Positions 1 to 7,000 of a stretch of DNA of 18,669 nucleotides are shown one piece after another. This stretch comes from Rhodobacterales bacterium (lineage in GTDB: Bacteria; Pseudomonadota; Alphaproteobacteria; Rhodobacterales; Rhodobacteraceae). The notes beneath the pieces were generated by a model that saw only the letters and a program-made list of their open reading frames with translations, searched no databases and had not been told where the DNA came from. The DNA lies in contig JAAFIJ010000016.1 of the NCBI GenBank assembly GCA_013298675.1, positions 1-18,669 of the forward strand, in the 5' to 3' direction. How positions within the stretch are numbered: the first letter of the stretch is position 1; the number at the start of each line of letters is the position of its first letter. Both the position numbers and the translations under genes were made by a program.

Positions 1-37
1 TGAACTGTTCACCATCACTGCCGGATCACTGTCATGA
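1..37 (+). CDS. 3' end of an upstream gene (partial)
   Basis: The frame beginning at base 2 reads ELFTITAGSLS and stops at TGA 35-37. That TGA overlaps the ATG of the next gene in an ATGA arrangement, which is typical of translational coupling in this genome. Only about 11 codons are present, so the product cannot be identified from sequence. In related genomes TIGR02186 genes often follow a TauE/SafE-type sulfite/anion permease, so that is a guess from context only. The ATGA overlap is the main reason to think this frame is coding. Confidence 0.4.
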   Translation, partial: ELFTITAGSLS

Positions 38-792
38 TCCGTGCATTCATGGTCGCCATCTGCTTCATGGCCACCTCGGCGCGGGCCGAAACGATCGTGG
101 CCGGATTATCCGAAAACCGCGTGGCGATCACCGCGAACTTTGATGGATCAGAGCTGTTGATCTATGGCGCGGTGAAACGCGAAGAGCCTTCCCCTACAGA
201 CTTTCCCTTGGATGTGATCATCACCGTTGAGGGGCCAAGCCAGCCTCTGGTGATCAGGCGCAAAGAATGGACGGGTGGCATCTGGATCAACAGATCTTCG
301 GTCAAGATCGATTCTGCCCCAAGTTTTTATGCCATCAACACCACCGGACCGCTGGAAAAAATCCTGTCCGGGACTGAAGATTTGCGTCACAAGATTACCA
401 TCGAAAAAGCAATTCGCGCTGTCGGCATCTCGAATGAGGCGCGCAATTCGCCAGAGTTTGTTGAGGGGCTGTTGCGCGTGCGCACGGGCGAAGACCGCTA
501 CCGTGTCGCCGAGGGCATCGTGCAACTGTCGCAAGAAACCCTGTTTCGCACTGATGTCGTGCTGCCCGCGAACCTGACAGAGGGCAATTACCGGGTCCGA
601 ATTTTCTTGTTGCGCGGCGGCAAGGTGATCGACGTTTCCGAAAATCTGGTTGGGGTGCGCAAAGCCGGGCTAGAGCGGTTTTTGTTTCGACTCGCACACG
701 AACAACCGCTGACCTACGGGCTTATCTCATTGGCAATTGCGGCAATTGCGGGCTGGGCGGCGTCGGCTGGGTTTAGATTGCTGCGAAGCTGA
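34..792 (+). CDS. TIGR02186 family membrane-anchored periplasmic protein
   Basis: The 252-residue product has an N-terminal signal peptide (about residues 1-18, cleavage after ARA). A beta-rich soluble region follows, then one C-terminal transmembrane helix at about residues 229-249 and a short basic tail. This layout and the opening of the mature protein (ETIVAGLSENRVAI) match the alphaproteobacterial family TIGR02186 (PF09608). The family has no established function. It is often encoded next to TauE/SafE permeases, so a role in anion or sulfur-compound export is possible but unproven. The start overlaps the preceding stop (ATGA), so it is probably the last gene of an operon entering from the left. 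Right after its stop lies the relic of a MATE gene in opposite orientation, so this 3' end sits at an old rearrangement point. Confidence 0.8.
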   Translation: MIRAFMVAICFMATSARAETIVAGLSENRVAITANFDGSELLIYGAVKREEPSPTDFPLDVIITVEGPSQPLVIRRKEWTGGIWINRSSVKIDSAPSFYAINTTGPLEKILSGTEDLRHKITIEKAIRAVGISNEARNSPEFVEGLLRVRTGEDRYRVAEGIVQLSQETLFRTDVVLPANLTEGNYRVRIFLLRGGKVIDVSENLVGVRKAGLERFLFRLAHEQPLTYGLISLAIAAIAGWAASAGFRLLRS

Positions 793-802
793 TCTTTGCG
801 CC

Positions 803-1010
803 CTATGTTGCAAGTCCAGAGTTCGACATCTGCAAGAACCCGAAAACCCAATAACTCGTGGACAGGGTAAATGCACCCAGACCAACCGTCCCAACCAAGG
901 CCGGACCAGCCAAAGGGCCAATTACTGCCGCGTCCACAGCGCCAAACAGCGCCGCAGGCGCGTTTGAAATGACCAACGGCAGTGCGATGTGCCCGCCCCC
1001 GTGACAGGTA
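803..1010 (-). pseudogene. MATE family efflux transporter, N-terminal relic
   Basis: The minus strand here encodes a stretch that looks like the first two helices of a DinF-type MATE pump. It contains IALPLVISNAP, LFGAVDAAVIG and YWVFGFLQMSNSGLAT. In intact relatives the last motif runs on as roughly GLxxQAxGA. Here the codon after GLAT is TAG where a Gln codon is expected, a few codons later homology is lost, and the TIGR02186 gene begins on the other strand. Only about 65 of the usual 430-450 residues remain. The expected N-terminus before IALP is also degraded. No other part of the gene is visible in the window. I read this as a deletion relic rather than a functional short protein. The family assignment rests on recognisable helix motifs only. 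Confidence 0.65.
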
Positions 1011-1207
1011 ATCCCATCGGTCTTGCGACGACAGCCTTTGGTATCTGCACACACATATACATAATGGCCTGGCTTGACTTATGTCTTCGGGGGTCGCGGC
1101 ACGGTCCAAAAAATAGTGTCTCCGCACACGGTTGACAAACCATACGCGCCGATGTTGCGCAATCAAAGCAATGGGCCTAATCTGGTGGAAACTGGGAAAG
1201 CAGAGAG

Positions 1208-1591
1208 ATGACTGTCGCACGGCTTACCTTCAAAGAGATGTGTGCCAAGTTTGACGTGACCGCACGAACACTGCGGTATTACGAATACATTGAATTGCTT
1301 AACCCTGAAAAAGAAGGCCGTACCCGGTTTTATGGCCCCCGTGAGGTCGCGCGTACGACGCTGATCCTGCGCGGTCGACGGTTTGGCTTTTCTCTGGAAG
1401 AAATCCGTCAATGGTTGTTGATCTATGAACAAGAAGGCACCGGGCCACAACTTGAGTACTGGATCAAGCTGGCCGACCGCCAAATGATCGAGCTTGAAAA
1501 GCAACGGGATGATCTTGAGGCAACGATCAATGATTTACGCACTTTGCGTGCGGGCACAGTCGATTCCCTGAACAAGAAGACTTCGGCTTAG
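1208..1591 (+). CDS. MerR family transcriptional regulator (first of tandem pair)
   Basis: The product has 127 residues. An N-terminal MerR winged helix-turn-helix (about residues 5-75) contains the DVTARTLRYYE and RFYGPREVART signatures, and a C-terminal helix (about residues 80-118) should form the antiparallel dimerisation coiled coil. There is no cysteine-containing metal loop, so a metal-sensing role is unlikely. MerR proteins of this size next to acyl-CoA catabolic genes, such as LiuR, usually sense acyl-CoA or related metabolites; that is inference from context. The gene is a close paralogue of the next one and points the same way. The start ATG is preceded by a purine-rich stretch (GGGAAAGCAGAGAG). 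A TTGACA at 1132-1137 may be the -35 box of its promoter, but no good -10 is seen. Confidence 0.85.
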   Translation: MTVARLTFKEMCAKFDVTARTLRYYEYIELLNPEKEGRTRFYGPREVARTTLILRGRRFGFSLEEIRQWLLIYEQEGTGPQLEYWIKLADRQMIELEKQRDDLEATINDLRTLRAGTVDSLNKKTSA

Positions 1592-1617
1592 GGGCGGGCC
1601 GACACGCTTGCCACCAC

Positions 1618-1630
1618 CAGAACAGTTCTG
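1618..1630. repeat. Short inverted repeat CAGAA-CAG-TTCTG
   Basis: A perfect 5-3-5 inverted repeat lies between the two MerR genes, directly upstream of the stronger 16-bp palindrome at 1644-1659. It could be half of a composite operator, or chance. Confidence 0.3.
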
Positions 1631-1643
1631 ACGTGACGTTTCA

Positions 1644-1659
1644 TTTACGTTAACGTCAA
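1644..1659. promoter_or_regulatory. Palindromic operator, LiuR-like (TTTACGTTAACGTCAA)
   Basis: This 16-bp site is a near-perfect palindrome centred on TTAA: 14 of 16 positions are self-complementary, with one mismatched pair. ACGT-rich palindromes of this type are the known operators of the MerR protein LiuR in branched-chain and fatty acid catabolism. It starts at the likely -35 hexamer TTTACG (1644-1649). A candidate -10, TATGCT (1669-1674), follows after a 19-bp spacer, the long spacing typical of MerR-controlled promoters. It sits just upstream of the second MerR gene and the fad operon, so autoregulation plus control of that operon is the natural reading. Confidence 0.6.
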
Positions 1660-1668
1660 CTACAGTGT

Positions 1669-1674
1669 TATGCT
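1669..1674 (+). promoter_or_regulatory. Candidate -10 box of MerR2/fad operon promoter
   Basis: TATGCT matches the sigma-70 -10 consensus at 4 of 6 positions and lies 19 bp after TTTACG (1644-1649). Transcription would then begin near 1681. That places the in-frame ATG at 1670 outside the transcript and favours the ATG at 1721 as the MerR2 start. Confidence 0.4.
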
Positions 1675-1720
1675 GCACCAAGACCCCACAGTGCGGGATC
1701 GACTCTTTGGTGTATGTAAT

Positions 1721-2140
1721 ATGACGAACGCCCAACCTGATGTGCTGACCATTCGTGAGATGTGCGAGGCCTATGACGTCACCCCAAGAACCTTGCGGTT
1801 CTATGAGGCGAAAGAGCTGTTGTTTCCCATTCGGCAAGGCACCCGTCGCTTGTTTGGTCGCCGCGACCGTGCGCGGCTTGTCCTGATCCTACGTGGCAAG
1901 AGATTTGGCTTTTCGCTCGAAGATATCCGTCAGCTGTTGGACATGTACCATACCGAAGGTTCCAACCAAGCACAGTTGGAAAAGACCCTTGACCTTGGCC
2001 GCGCTCGTTTGGCCCAGATGCAGGCCCAGTATGCCGAACTAGAGCACGCGATCACTGATTTGATGCGGCAACTGACTGACGGTGAACACCTTTTGGCAGG
2101 CAAGCGCCGCGCCAACGAAGACAACGCGATCCGCGATTAA
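1721..2140 (+). CDS. MerR family transcriptional regulator (second of tandem pair)
   Basis: The product has 139 residues, with a MerR winged helix-turn-helix at about residues 9-78 (DVTPRTLRFYE, RRLFGRRDRARL) and a C-terminal coiled-coil helix. It parallels the upstream regulator closely (LILRG(K/R)RFGFSLE(D/E)IRQ in both), so the two are tandem duplicates. No metal-binding cysteine loop is present. I chose ATG 1721 over the in-frame ATG at 1670. The 17 extra residues look unrelated to the family, and the upstream ATG overlaps the inferred -10 box. The Shine-Dalgarno at 1721 is weak. The acyl-CoA dehydrogenase gene starts 45 nt after the stop, so co-transcription with the beta-oxidation genes is likely. 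The inducer is unknown; an acyl-CoA is the best guess from context. Confidence 0.85.
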   Translation: MTNAQPDVLTIREMCEAYDVTPRTLRFYEAKELLFPIRQGTRRLFGRRDRARLVLILRGKRFGFSLEDIRQLLDMYHTEGSNQAQLEKTLDLGRARLAQMQAQYAELEHAITDLMRQLTDGEHLLAGKRRANEDNAIRD

Positions 2141-2185
2141 ACCCATAGAGGCCGATTTCGCGGCCCAATTTCTAAGGAGTCTGTG

Positions 2186-3961
2186 ATGCCAACCTATACC
2201 GCGCCTCTAAAGGATATGGATTTTGTATTGCACAACCTGCTGCAAATCGGCAGCAGCGATGTGCCCGGTTTTGCTGATCTGGACAGTGGTTTTACCTCGG
2301 CGGTGTTGGAAGAGGCGGGCAAGATTGCAACCGATGTCCTCACCCCTCTCAATGCCGTAGGTGACCGCGAGGGCTGTGTTTTGGAAAACGGCGTCGTGCG
2401 CACCCCCACCGGATTTCGCGCCGCCTTTGACCAAATCCGAGACGGTGGTTGGACCTCGCTCGATTGTGACCCGGACTATGGTGGACAAGGGCTTCCTTAT
2501 GTCATGGCCACCGCTGTCGGAGAGATCATGGTGTCGGCCAACATGGCCTTTAACATGTATCAGGGCCTGACCCATGGTGCCTATTCTGCGATCCACGCGC
2601 ATGGAACTGCAGCCCAAAAAGCAATGTATCTGCCAAAGATGGTCACTTGCGAATGGACAGGCACGATGAACCTTACCGAACCGCATTGCGGCACCGATCT
2701 GGGACTGATGCGCACCAAAGCGGACCCGCAGCCGGATGGCAGCTATAAGATCACCGGCACCAAGATCTTTATCTCGGCAGGCGATCACGACATGGCCGAA
2801 AACATCATCCATCTGGTGTTGGCCAAAGCACCGGGCGGGGGTGAGGGCAGCAAAGGCATCTCGTTGTTCATCGTGCCAAAGGTGATGGTCGGAGATGACG
2901 GCAAACCTGGCGCCCGCAATCTTGTCTCGGTCGGCAAGATAGAAGACAAAATGGGCATACACGGCAACGCCACATGCGTCATGAATTATGACGGGGCGAC
3001 GGGTTATCTTTTGGGCGATCTGCACAAAGGCATGCGCGCCATGTTCACCATGATGAATGAGGCGCGTTTGGGCGTGGGGCTGCAAGGTTATGCCGTGGCC
3101 GAAGCCGCTTATCAAAACGCGGTGGGCTATGCGCGTGACCGCCTGCAAGGCCGCGCGATCACCGGCACCGAAAACCCTACCGGGCCTGCTGATCCGTTGA
3201 TCGTGCATCCCGATATTCGCCGCAACCTGATGGAGCAGAAAAGCTTTGTCGAAGGCGCGCGCGCTTTTACCTTTTGGGCGGCCAGCTTGATTGATCGGTC
3301 GGTTCGTCTGAACGACACTGCGGCCGAGGGGCTGGTATCCCTTTTGATCCCTGTGCTGAAAGGGTTTCAAACTGACATGGGGTTTGACATGGCAGTTCAG
3401 GCCCAGCAAGTTTGGGGCGGGCACGGCTATATTGAGGATAACGGCGTCAGCCAATTTGTTCGCGATGCCCGGATCGCCCAGATTTATGAAGGGGCAAACG
3501 GCGTGCAGGCCCTTGATCTGGTCGGGCGCAAACTGGCCACTGATGGCGGCAAACATGTGATGGCGTTTTTTGACATCATCAAAACCGAATGCAAGTTGCA
3601 TGACGGCGATCCGCGCATGGCAAGCTTTGCCGAACCGTTGAAAACGGCGTCCAAGCAACTGCAACAGGCGGGCATGTTTTTCATGCAAAACGCCGCCAAA
3701 AACCCGAACGCGGCCTTGGCGGGCAGCTATGATTTCATGCACCTGATGGGTCATGTCTGCCTTGGCTTGATGTGGACGCGCATGGCAAAAGCAGCTTTTG
3801 TGGCCTTGGATGGAGGCGGAAGTGACACCACGTTCTTGAATGCCAAGATCACCACAGGGCGCTTTTATATGCAGCGCCATTTGCCCGCCTGCGGCATGCA
3901 CCTTGCCCGGATTGAATCGGGCGCAGAACCAGTCATGGCACTTGCCGCCGATGCGTTCTAA
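2186..3961 (+). CDS. Acyl-CoA dehydrogenase, long DmdC/AcdA-like form
   Basis: This 591-residue FAD enzyme should introduce the 2,3-double bond into an acyl-CoA, the first step of beta-oxidation. It has the acyl-CoA dehydrogenase N-terminal (about 35-155), middle (MNLTEPHCGTD from M161) and C-terminal domains, plus the extra C-terminal domain found in the roughly 590-600-residue subfamily. That subfamily includes DmdC, the 3-methylmercaptopropionyl-CoA dehydrogenase of DMSP demethylation. E435 in the YEGANG motif fits the catalytic base of that group. Here the neighbours are thiolase and FadB genes rather than dmdB or dmdD, so a general medium- or long-chain fatty acyl-CoA substrate is more likely. 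The ATG at 2186 is chosen over the GTG just before it because AAGGAG (2174-2179) lies 6 nt upstream. Confidence 0.9.
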   Translation: MPTYTAPLKDMDFVLHNLLQIGSSDVPGFADLDSGFTSAVLEEAGKIATDVLTPLNAVGDREGCVLENGVVRTPTGFRAAFDQIRDGGWTSLDCDPDYGGQGLPYVMATAVGEIMVSANMAFNMYQGLTHGAYSAIHAHGTAAQKAMYLPKMVTCEWTGTMNLTEPHCGTDLGLMRTKADPQPDGSYKITGTKIFISAGDHDMAENIIHLVLAKAPGGGEGSKGISLFIVPKVMVGDDGKPGARNLVSVGKIEDKMGIHGNATCVMNYDGATGYLLGDLHKGMRAMFTMMNEARLGVGLQGYAVAEAAYQNAVGYARDRLQGRAITGTENPTGPADPLIVHPDIRRNLMEQKSFVEGARAFTFWAASLIDRSVRLNDTAAEGLVSLLIPVLKGFQTDMGFDMAVQAQQVWGGHGYIEDNGVSQFVRDARIAQIYEGANGVQALDLVGRKLATDGGKHVMAFFDIIKTECKLHDGDPRMASFAEPLKTASKQLQQAGMFFMQNAAKNPNAALAGSYDFMHLMGHVCLGLMWTRMAKAAFVALDGGGSDTTFLNAKITTGRFYMQRHLPACGMHLARIESGAEPVMALAADAF

Positions 3962-3994
3962 CCTGACAGGAGCACGTCCCAAAAGGAACCGAAC

Positions 3995-4207
3995 ATGCCA
4001 AGACGTTTTCGCCTGACCCGCCGCTTTCCTGTTGCAATGACCGAAGACGGTTACCGCAGACTTAAGCGCTTTTCGACCGACGCGGGGCTGGACGAAGGCG
4101 AGGCACTTTCATTCCTGTTCGAACACTTCGATTCTGTGATCGACAAAGACACGCTGACCCACCGGCTTCGGCTGTTCAATTCAGAACTTGAAGGACGGAA
4201 ATCATGA
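3995..4207 (+). CDS. Small basic protein, possible ribbon-helix-helix fold
   Basis: The 70-residue product is unrecognised. It opens with a basic stretch (MPRRFRLTRRF). A short predicted strand (RFPVAM) and two likely helices (TEDGYRRLKRFSTDAG and EGEALSFLFEHFDSV) follow. Strand-helix-helix order and size resemble ribbon-helix-helix DNA-binding proteins, but no diagnostic motif proves this. AAAAGGA lies about 9 nt before the ATG. Its TGA overlaps the ATG of the glutathione S-transferase gene (ATGA), so the two are translationally coupled. It lies between acyl-CoA dehydrogenase and GST genes inside the operon, so it may be a local regulator or a partner of one of them. Both ideas are inference. 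Confidence 0.7.
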   Translation: MPRRFRLTRRFPVAMTEDGYRRLKRFSTDAGLDEGEALSFLFEHFDSVIDKDTLTHRLRLFNSELEGRKS

Positions 4208-4839
4208 CGGCGAAACTCTATTGCTTTGGCGAATCCGGCAATGCCTACAAGGTGGCCCTCGCGCTGACCTTTTCTGGCATGGACTGGGAACCAATCTATG
4301 TCGATTTTTTCAACGGTGAGGCACGCACCCCTGCGTTCCGCGAAATCAATGAAATGGGCGAAGTGCCTGTATTGGTTGACGGCGATATAACCTTGACCCA
4401 GTCAGGGGTCATTTTGGATTATATCAGCTCAAAAACCGGTAAACTGGGCGGTAAATCCGCGGCAGAGCGGCGCGAGATTTTGCGCTGGTTGTTTTGGGAC
4501 AATCACAAACTGTCATCCCAGATCGGCACCGCACGGTTTTTGGCAAATTTCTTGCCAGAGGCAAAGCGCCCCGAGGGCGTCGTGCCCTTTCTGCACGGCC
4601 GCCTAAAAGCTGCTTATACAGTACTTAACGACCATCTGGCCCACCGCACGTGGATTGCGGGCGAAAAGATGACCATCGCGGACCTGTCGTGCTGCGGATA
4701 TCTTTTTTACCCGGAACCATATGGCTTTGACCGCAGCGCATGGCCCCATATTGACGCTTGGCTAGACCGCATCGCGGCGCAGCCGGGCTGGAAACTTCCC
4801 TATGATTTGATGCCCGGCTCGCCCGCTGACCGGGCTTAA
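4204..4839 (+). CDS. Glutathione S-transferase family protein
   Basis: The 211-residue product has an N-terminal thioredoxin-like domain (about 1-78) and an all-helical C-terminal domain (about 85-205). The glutathione-site motifs EVPVLVDGD (cis-Pro) and TQSGVILDYI (the Gln-Ser that binds the gamma-glutamyl part of GSH) are clear. The probable catalytic region is FGESGNAYK near the N-terminus, with Ser or Asn rather than Cys or Tyr. It probably conjugates glutathione to, or isomerises, an electrophile; the substrate is unknown. Position inside a beta-oxidation operon suggests detoxification of reactive enals or related by-products, which is inference. It overlaps the preceding gene by 4 nt. 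Confidence 0.85.
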   Translation: MTAKLYCFGESGNAYKVALALTFSGMDWEPIYVDFFNGEARTPAFREINEMGEVPVLVDGDITLTQSGVILDYISSKTGKLGGKSAAERREILRWLFWDNHKLSSQIGTARFLANFLPEAKRPEGVVPFLHGRLKAAYTVLNDHLAHRTWIAGEKMTIADLSCCGYLFYPEPYGFDRSAWPHIDAWLDRIAAQPGWKLPYDLMPGSPADRA

Positions 4840-4849
4840 GGAGGATACG

Positions 4850-6061
4850 ATGACCGACGCCTTTATTTATGATGCTGTCCGATCACCCCGCGGCAAAGGC
4901 CGCGCCGACGGGTCGCTGCACGAGCTGACATCGGTCGCCCTGTCGGCCAAGATTTTGAATGCGGTCAAGGAACGCAATGGTCTGACGGGCCATGCGGTCG
5001 AAGATGTGATTTGGGGCAACGTCACCCAAGTGGGCGAACAGGGCGGCTGTCTTGCGCGGTCTGCCGTGTTGCTGTCTGACCTTGATCAATCCATCCCCGG
5101 GCTTGCGATCAACCGCTTTTGCGCCAGCGGGATGGAGGCGGTGAACATCGCCGCCAACCAGATCAAGGGTGGCGCAGGTCAGGCTTATATTGCGGGCGGA
5201 GTAGAGATGATGGGCCGCGTGGCCATGGGGTCCGACGGGGCGGCGATTGCTGTTGACCCGTCGCTTGCGATGAAAACCTATTTCGTGCCGCAAGGAATTT
5301 CTGCCGACATCATCGCCACGGAATATGGTTTTACCCGCGACATGGCCGACGCTTTGGCCGCAGAATCCCAACGCCGTGCGGCGGCGGCATGGGCTGACAA
5401 CCGTTTTGCCCGCTCGGTCGTTCCAATCATGGATCAAAACGGTCTGACCATTTTGGCTCGTGACGAATATATGCGCCCGAGCACCGATCTTGCAGCACTT
5501 GGCGCGTTGAAAGCTGCGTTCAAGGACATTGGCGAAGGCATGCCCGGTTTTGATAAGATCGCGATGATGAAGTATCCGCACCTAGAGCGGATCAACCACA
5601 TTCACCACGCTGGCAACTCGTCGGGCATCGTGGACGGTGCGGCTGCACTCTTGATCGGTAACGCCGCCTTTGGCCGTGATCACGGGCTGAAACCTCGCGC
5701 CCGCATTCGCGCCACCGCGAAAATCGGCTCTGATCCGACCATCATGCTGACCGGCCCTGTGCCCGTGACAGAGAAAATTTTGCGCGATGCAGGCATGACC
5801 ATTGGCGACATTGACCTCTTTGAGGTCAATGAGGCGTTTGCCGCCGTCGTGCTGCGGTTCCAACAGGCCTTTGACGTCGACCCCGAGCTGGTCAACGTCA
5901 ACGGCGGGTCCATCGCTATGGGGCACCCCTTGGGGGCAACTGGCGCGATCATCATCGGTACGCTGTTGGATGAACTTGAACGGTCGGGCAAATCCACCGG
6001 ACTTGCCACTTTGTGCATCGCATCCGGAATGGGTGCAGCAACGATCATCGAAAGAGTCTGA
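4850..6061 (+). CDS. fadA: Acetyl-CoA C-acyltransferase (3-ketoacyl-CoA thiolase)
   Basis: The 403-residue thiolase should cleave 3-ketoacyl-CoA with CoA to give acetyl-CoA and a shortened acyl-CoA, the last step of beta-oxidation. The nucleophile C91 lies in NRFCASGMEA, H359 in GHPLGATG, and the proton-shuttle C389 in LCIASGMGAA. The last motif more often reads LCIGGGMG, so Ala-Ser replaces Gly-Gly here, a tolerated variation. Length is normal for the family. A strong AAGGAGG sits just before the ATG and overlaps the GST stop. The FadB-type partner lies three genes downstream, so the two subunits are encoded together but separated by accessory genes. A biosynthetic acetyl-CoA acetyltransferase role (PhaA-like) is less likely in this context. 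Confidence 0.92.
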   Translation: MTDAFIYDAVRSPRGKGRADGSLHELTSVALSAKILNAVKERNGLTGHAVEDVIWGNVTQVGEQGGCLARSAVLLSDLDQSIPGLAINRFCASGMEAVNIAANQIKGGAGQAYIAGGVEMMGRVAMGSDGAAIAVDPSLAMKTYFVPQGISADIIATEYGFTRDMADALAAESQRRAAAAWADNRFARSVVPIMDQNGLTILARDEYMRPSTDLAALGALKAAFKDIGEGMPGFDKIAMMKYPHLERINHIHHAGNSSGIVDGAAALLIGNAAFGRDHGLKPRARIRATAKIGSDPTIMLTGPVPVTEKILRDAGMTIGDIDLFEVNEAFAAVVLRFQQAFDVDPELVNVNGGSIAMGHPLGATGAIIIGTLLDELERSGKSTGLATLCIASGMGAATIIERV

Positions 6062-6063
6062 CC

Positions 6064-6543
6064 ATGCCCGCGCGGCTGCTTTTTGCAATCGGTGATCACC
6101 TGACAAAGGCCCTGATTTCAGGGTCTTTCGATCAGTACCGAGCGTTAATGGATTTGCCGCTGCGCATCGTCCCGCAAGGTGCGACTGGCTATGTGCTGCA
6201 CACCGACGCTGAATTGCAGGCTGACTTTCAGCTTTATCATGCTGTGATCAAGGCGCAGGGGGTCACAGACATATACCGTCAGTTTCGCAGGCAAGAAACG
6301 CTGTCGGATGGTGCAATCTCGATCACATTTACCACCCATGTTTTGGTCAAAGCCCACCGCATTTTCGACCCCTTTGAAACCACCATGCGGTTGATCGAAC
6401 GCCCGGGCGGGTGGCGCATTTCACACATTGAAAGCGTTGAAGACCATATCAAATGGACACTTGGGCACAAGAGCAGACCCCTGACTGCCCAAGTCCTCGA
6501 CCTATCCCTTTTGCAAGGATCTGACGACGATGCCAAAACTTGA
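6064..6543 (+). CDS. NTF2/SnoaL-like hypothetical protein
   Basis: The 159-residue protein has no recognised enzyme motif. The order of elements suggests an NTF2-like cone fold: an N-terminal helix (HLTKALISGSFDQYRALM), a strand (LPLRIVPQG), a helix-rich middle, then several long strands ending in WRISHIESV. SnoaL-like and polyketide-cyclase-like proteins of this size share that pattern. No catalytic residues can be assigned. It begins 2 nt after the thiolase stop. Its end overlaps the first cupin gene by 14 nt, so its reading frame is locked into the operon. An in-frame upstream ATG at 6013 lies inside the thiolase gene and is unlikely. The role is unknown; a small-molecule binding or isomerising role would fit the fold. 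Confidence 0.7.
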   Translation: MPARLLFAIGDHLTKALISGSFDQYRALMDLPLRIVPQGATGYVLHTDAELQADFQLYHAVIKAQGVTDIYRQFRRQETLSDGAISITFTTHVLVKAHRIFDPFETTMRLIERPGGWRISHIESVEDHIKWTLGHKSRPLTAQVLDLSLLQGSDDDAKT

Positions 6544-7000
6544 TTTGACGTCTGTGCCGGTCAAAACCGGCTCTATCTATCCCGCCCCTTATGATGCAGT
6601 TGTGGCTGGACGCACCAGCTTGCGATTGGGGGATGCGGGTGGCTTGACGCAGTTTGGCGTCAATCTGGTGACCCTCGCGCCCGGCGCGTTGTCGTCGTTG
6701 CGCCATTGGCATCTGGTCGAAGATGAGTTTGTGATGATCACCAGCGGCACCTGCATCATGGTGACAGATGCCGGCGAAACCATAATGAAGACGGGCGATT
6801 GCGCGGCCTTTCCGGCCAACACACCGGATGGCCATCACTTTATCAACCGCAGTGACCAACCCGCCGCCTTTCTGGTGGTCGGATCAAAAGCCAAGCGCGA
6901 AGTGGCCACCTATTCCGACGTCGATCTTGTGGTGACGATGGAGGCGGGCAAAGCCACTTTCACCTACAAAGACGGCACGCCCTATCAGGCACCTGCATAA
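6530..7000 (+). CDS. Cupin domain-containing protein (first of tandem pair)
   Basis: This 156-residue single-domain cupin has motif 1 in HWHLVEDEF (H59, H61, E66) and motif 2 in GDCAAFP...GHHFIN, with H102 or H103 as the fourth ligand. The usual 3-His/1-Glu metal site therefore looks intact. Substrate and metal are unknown; such proteins include dioxygenases, isomerases and pure binding proteins. AAGGAT lies 9 nt before the ATG, and the gene overlaps the upstream NTF2-like gene by 14 nt. It is clearly paralogous to the next gene (GGLTQFG, RHWH, GDCAA(F/W)PA shared) and fused to it by a TAATG stop-start. Confidence 0.8.
   Translation: MPKLDLTSVPVKTGSIYPAPYDAVVAGRTSLRLGDAGGLTQFGVNLVTLAPGALSSLRHWHLVEDEFVMITSGTCIMVTDAGETIMKTGDCAAFPANTPDGHHFINRSDQPAAFLVVGSKAKREVATYSDVDLVVTMEAGKATFTYKDGTPYQAPA

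Noticed and set aside
2207..3982. A 591-residue open frame on the minus strand opposite the acyl-CoA dehydrogenase gene.
   Set aside because: It mirrors the real gene's length, has no domain motifs and is rich in His/Arg/Gln as expected from the antisense of a GC-biased gene.
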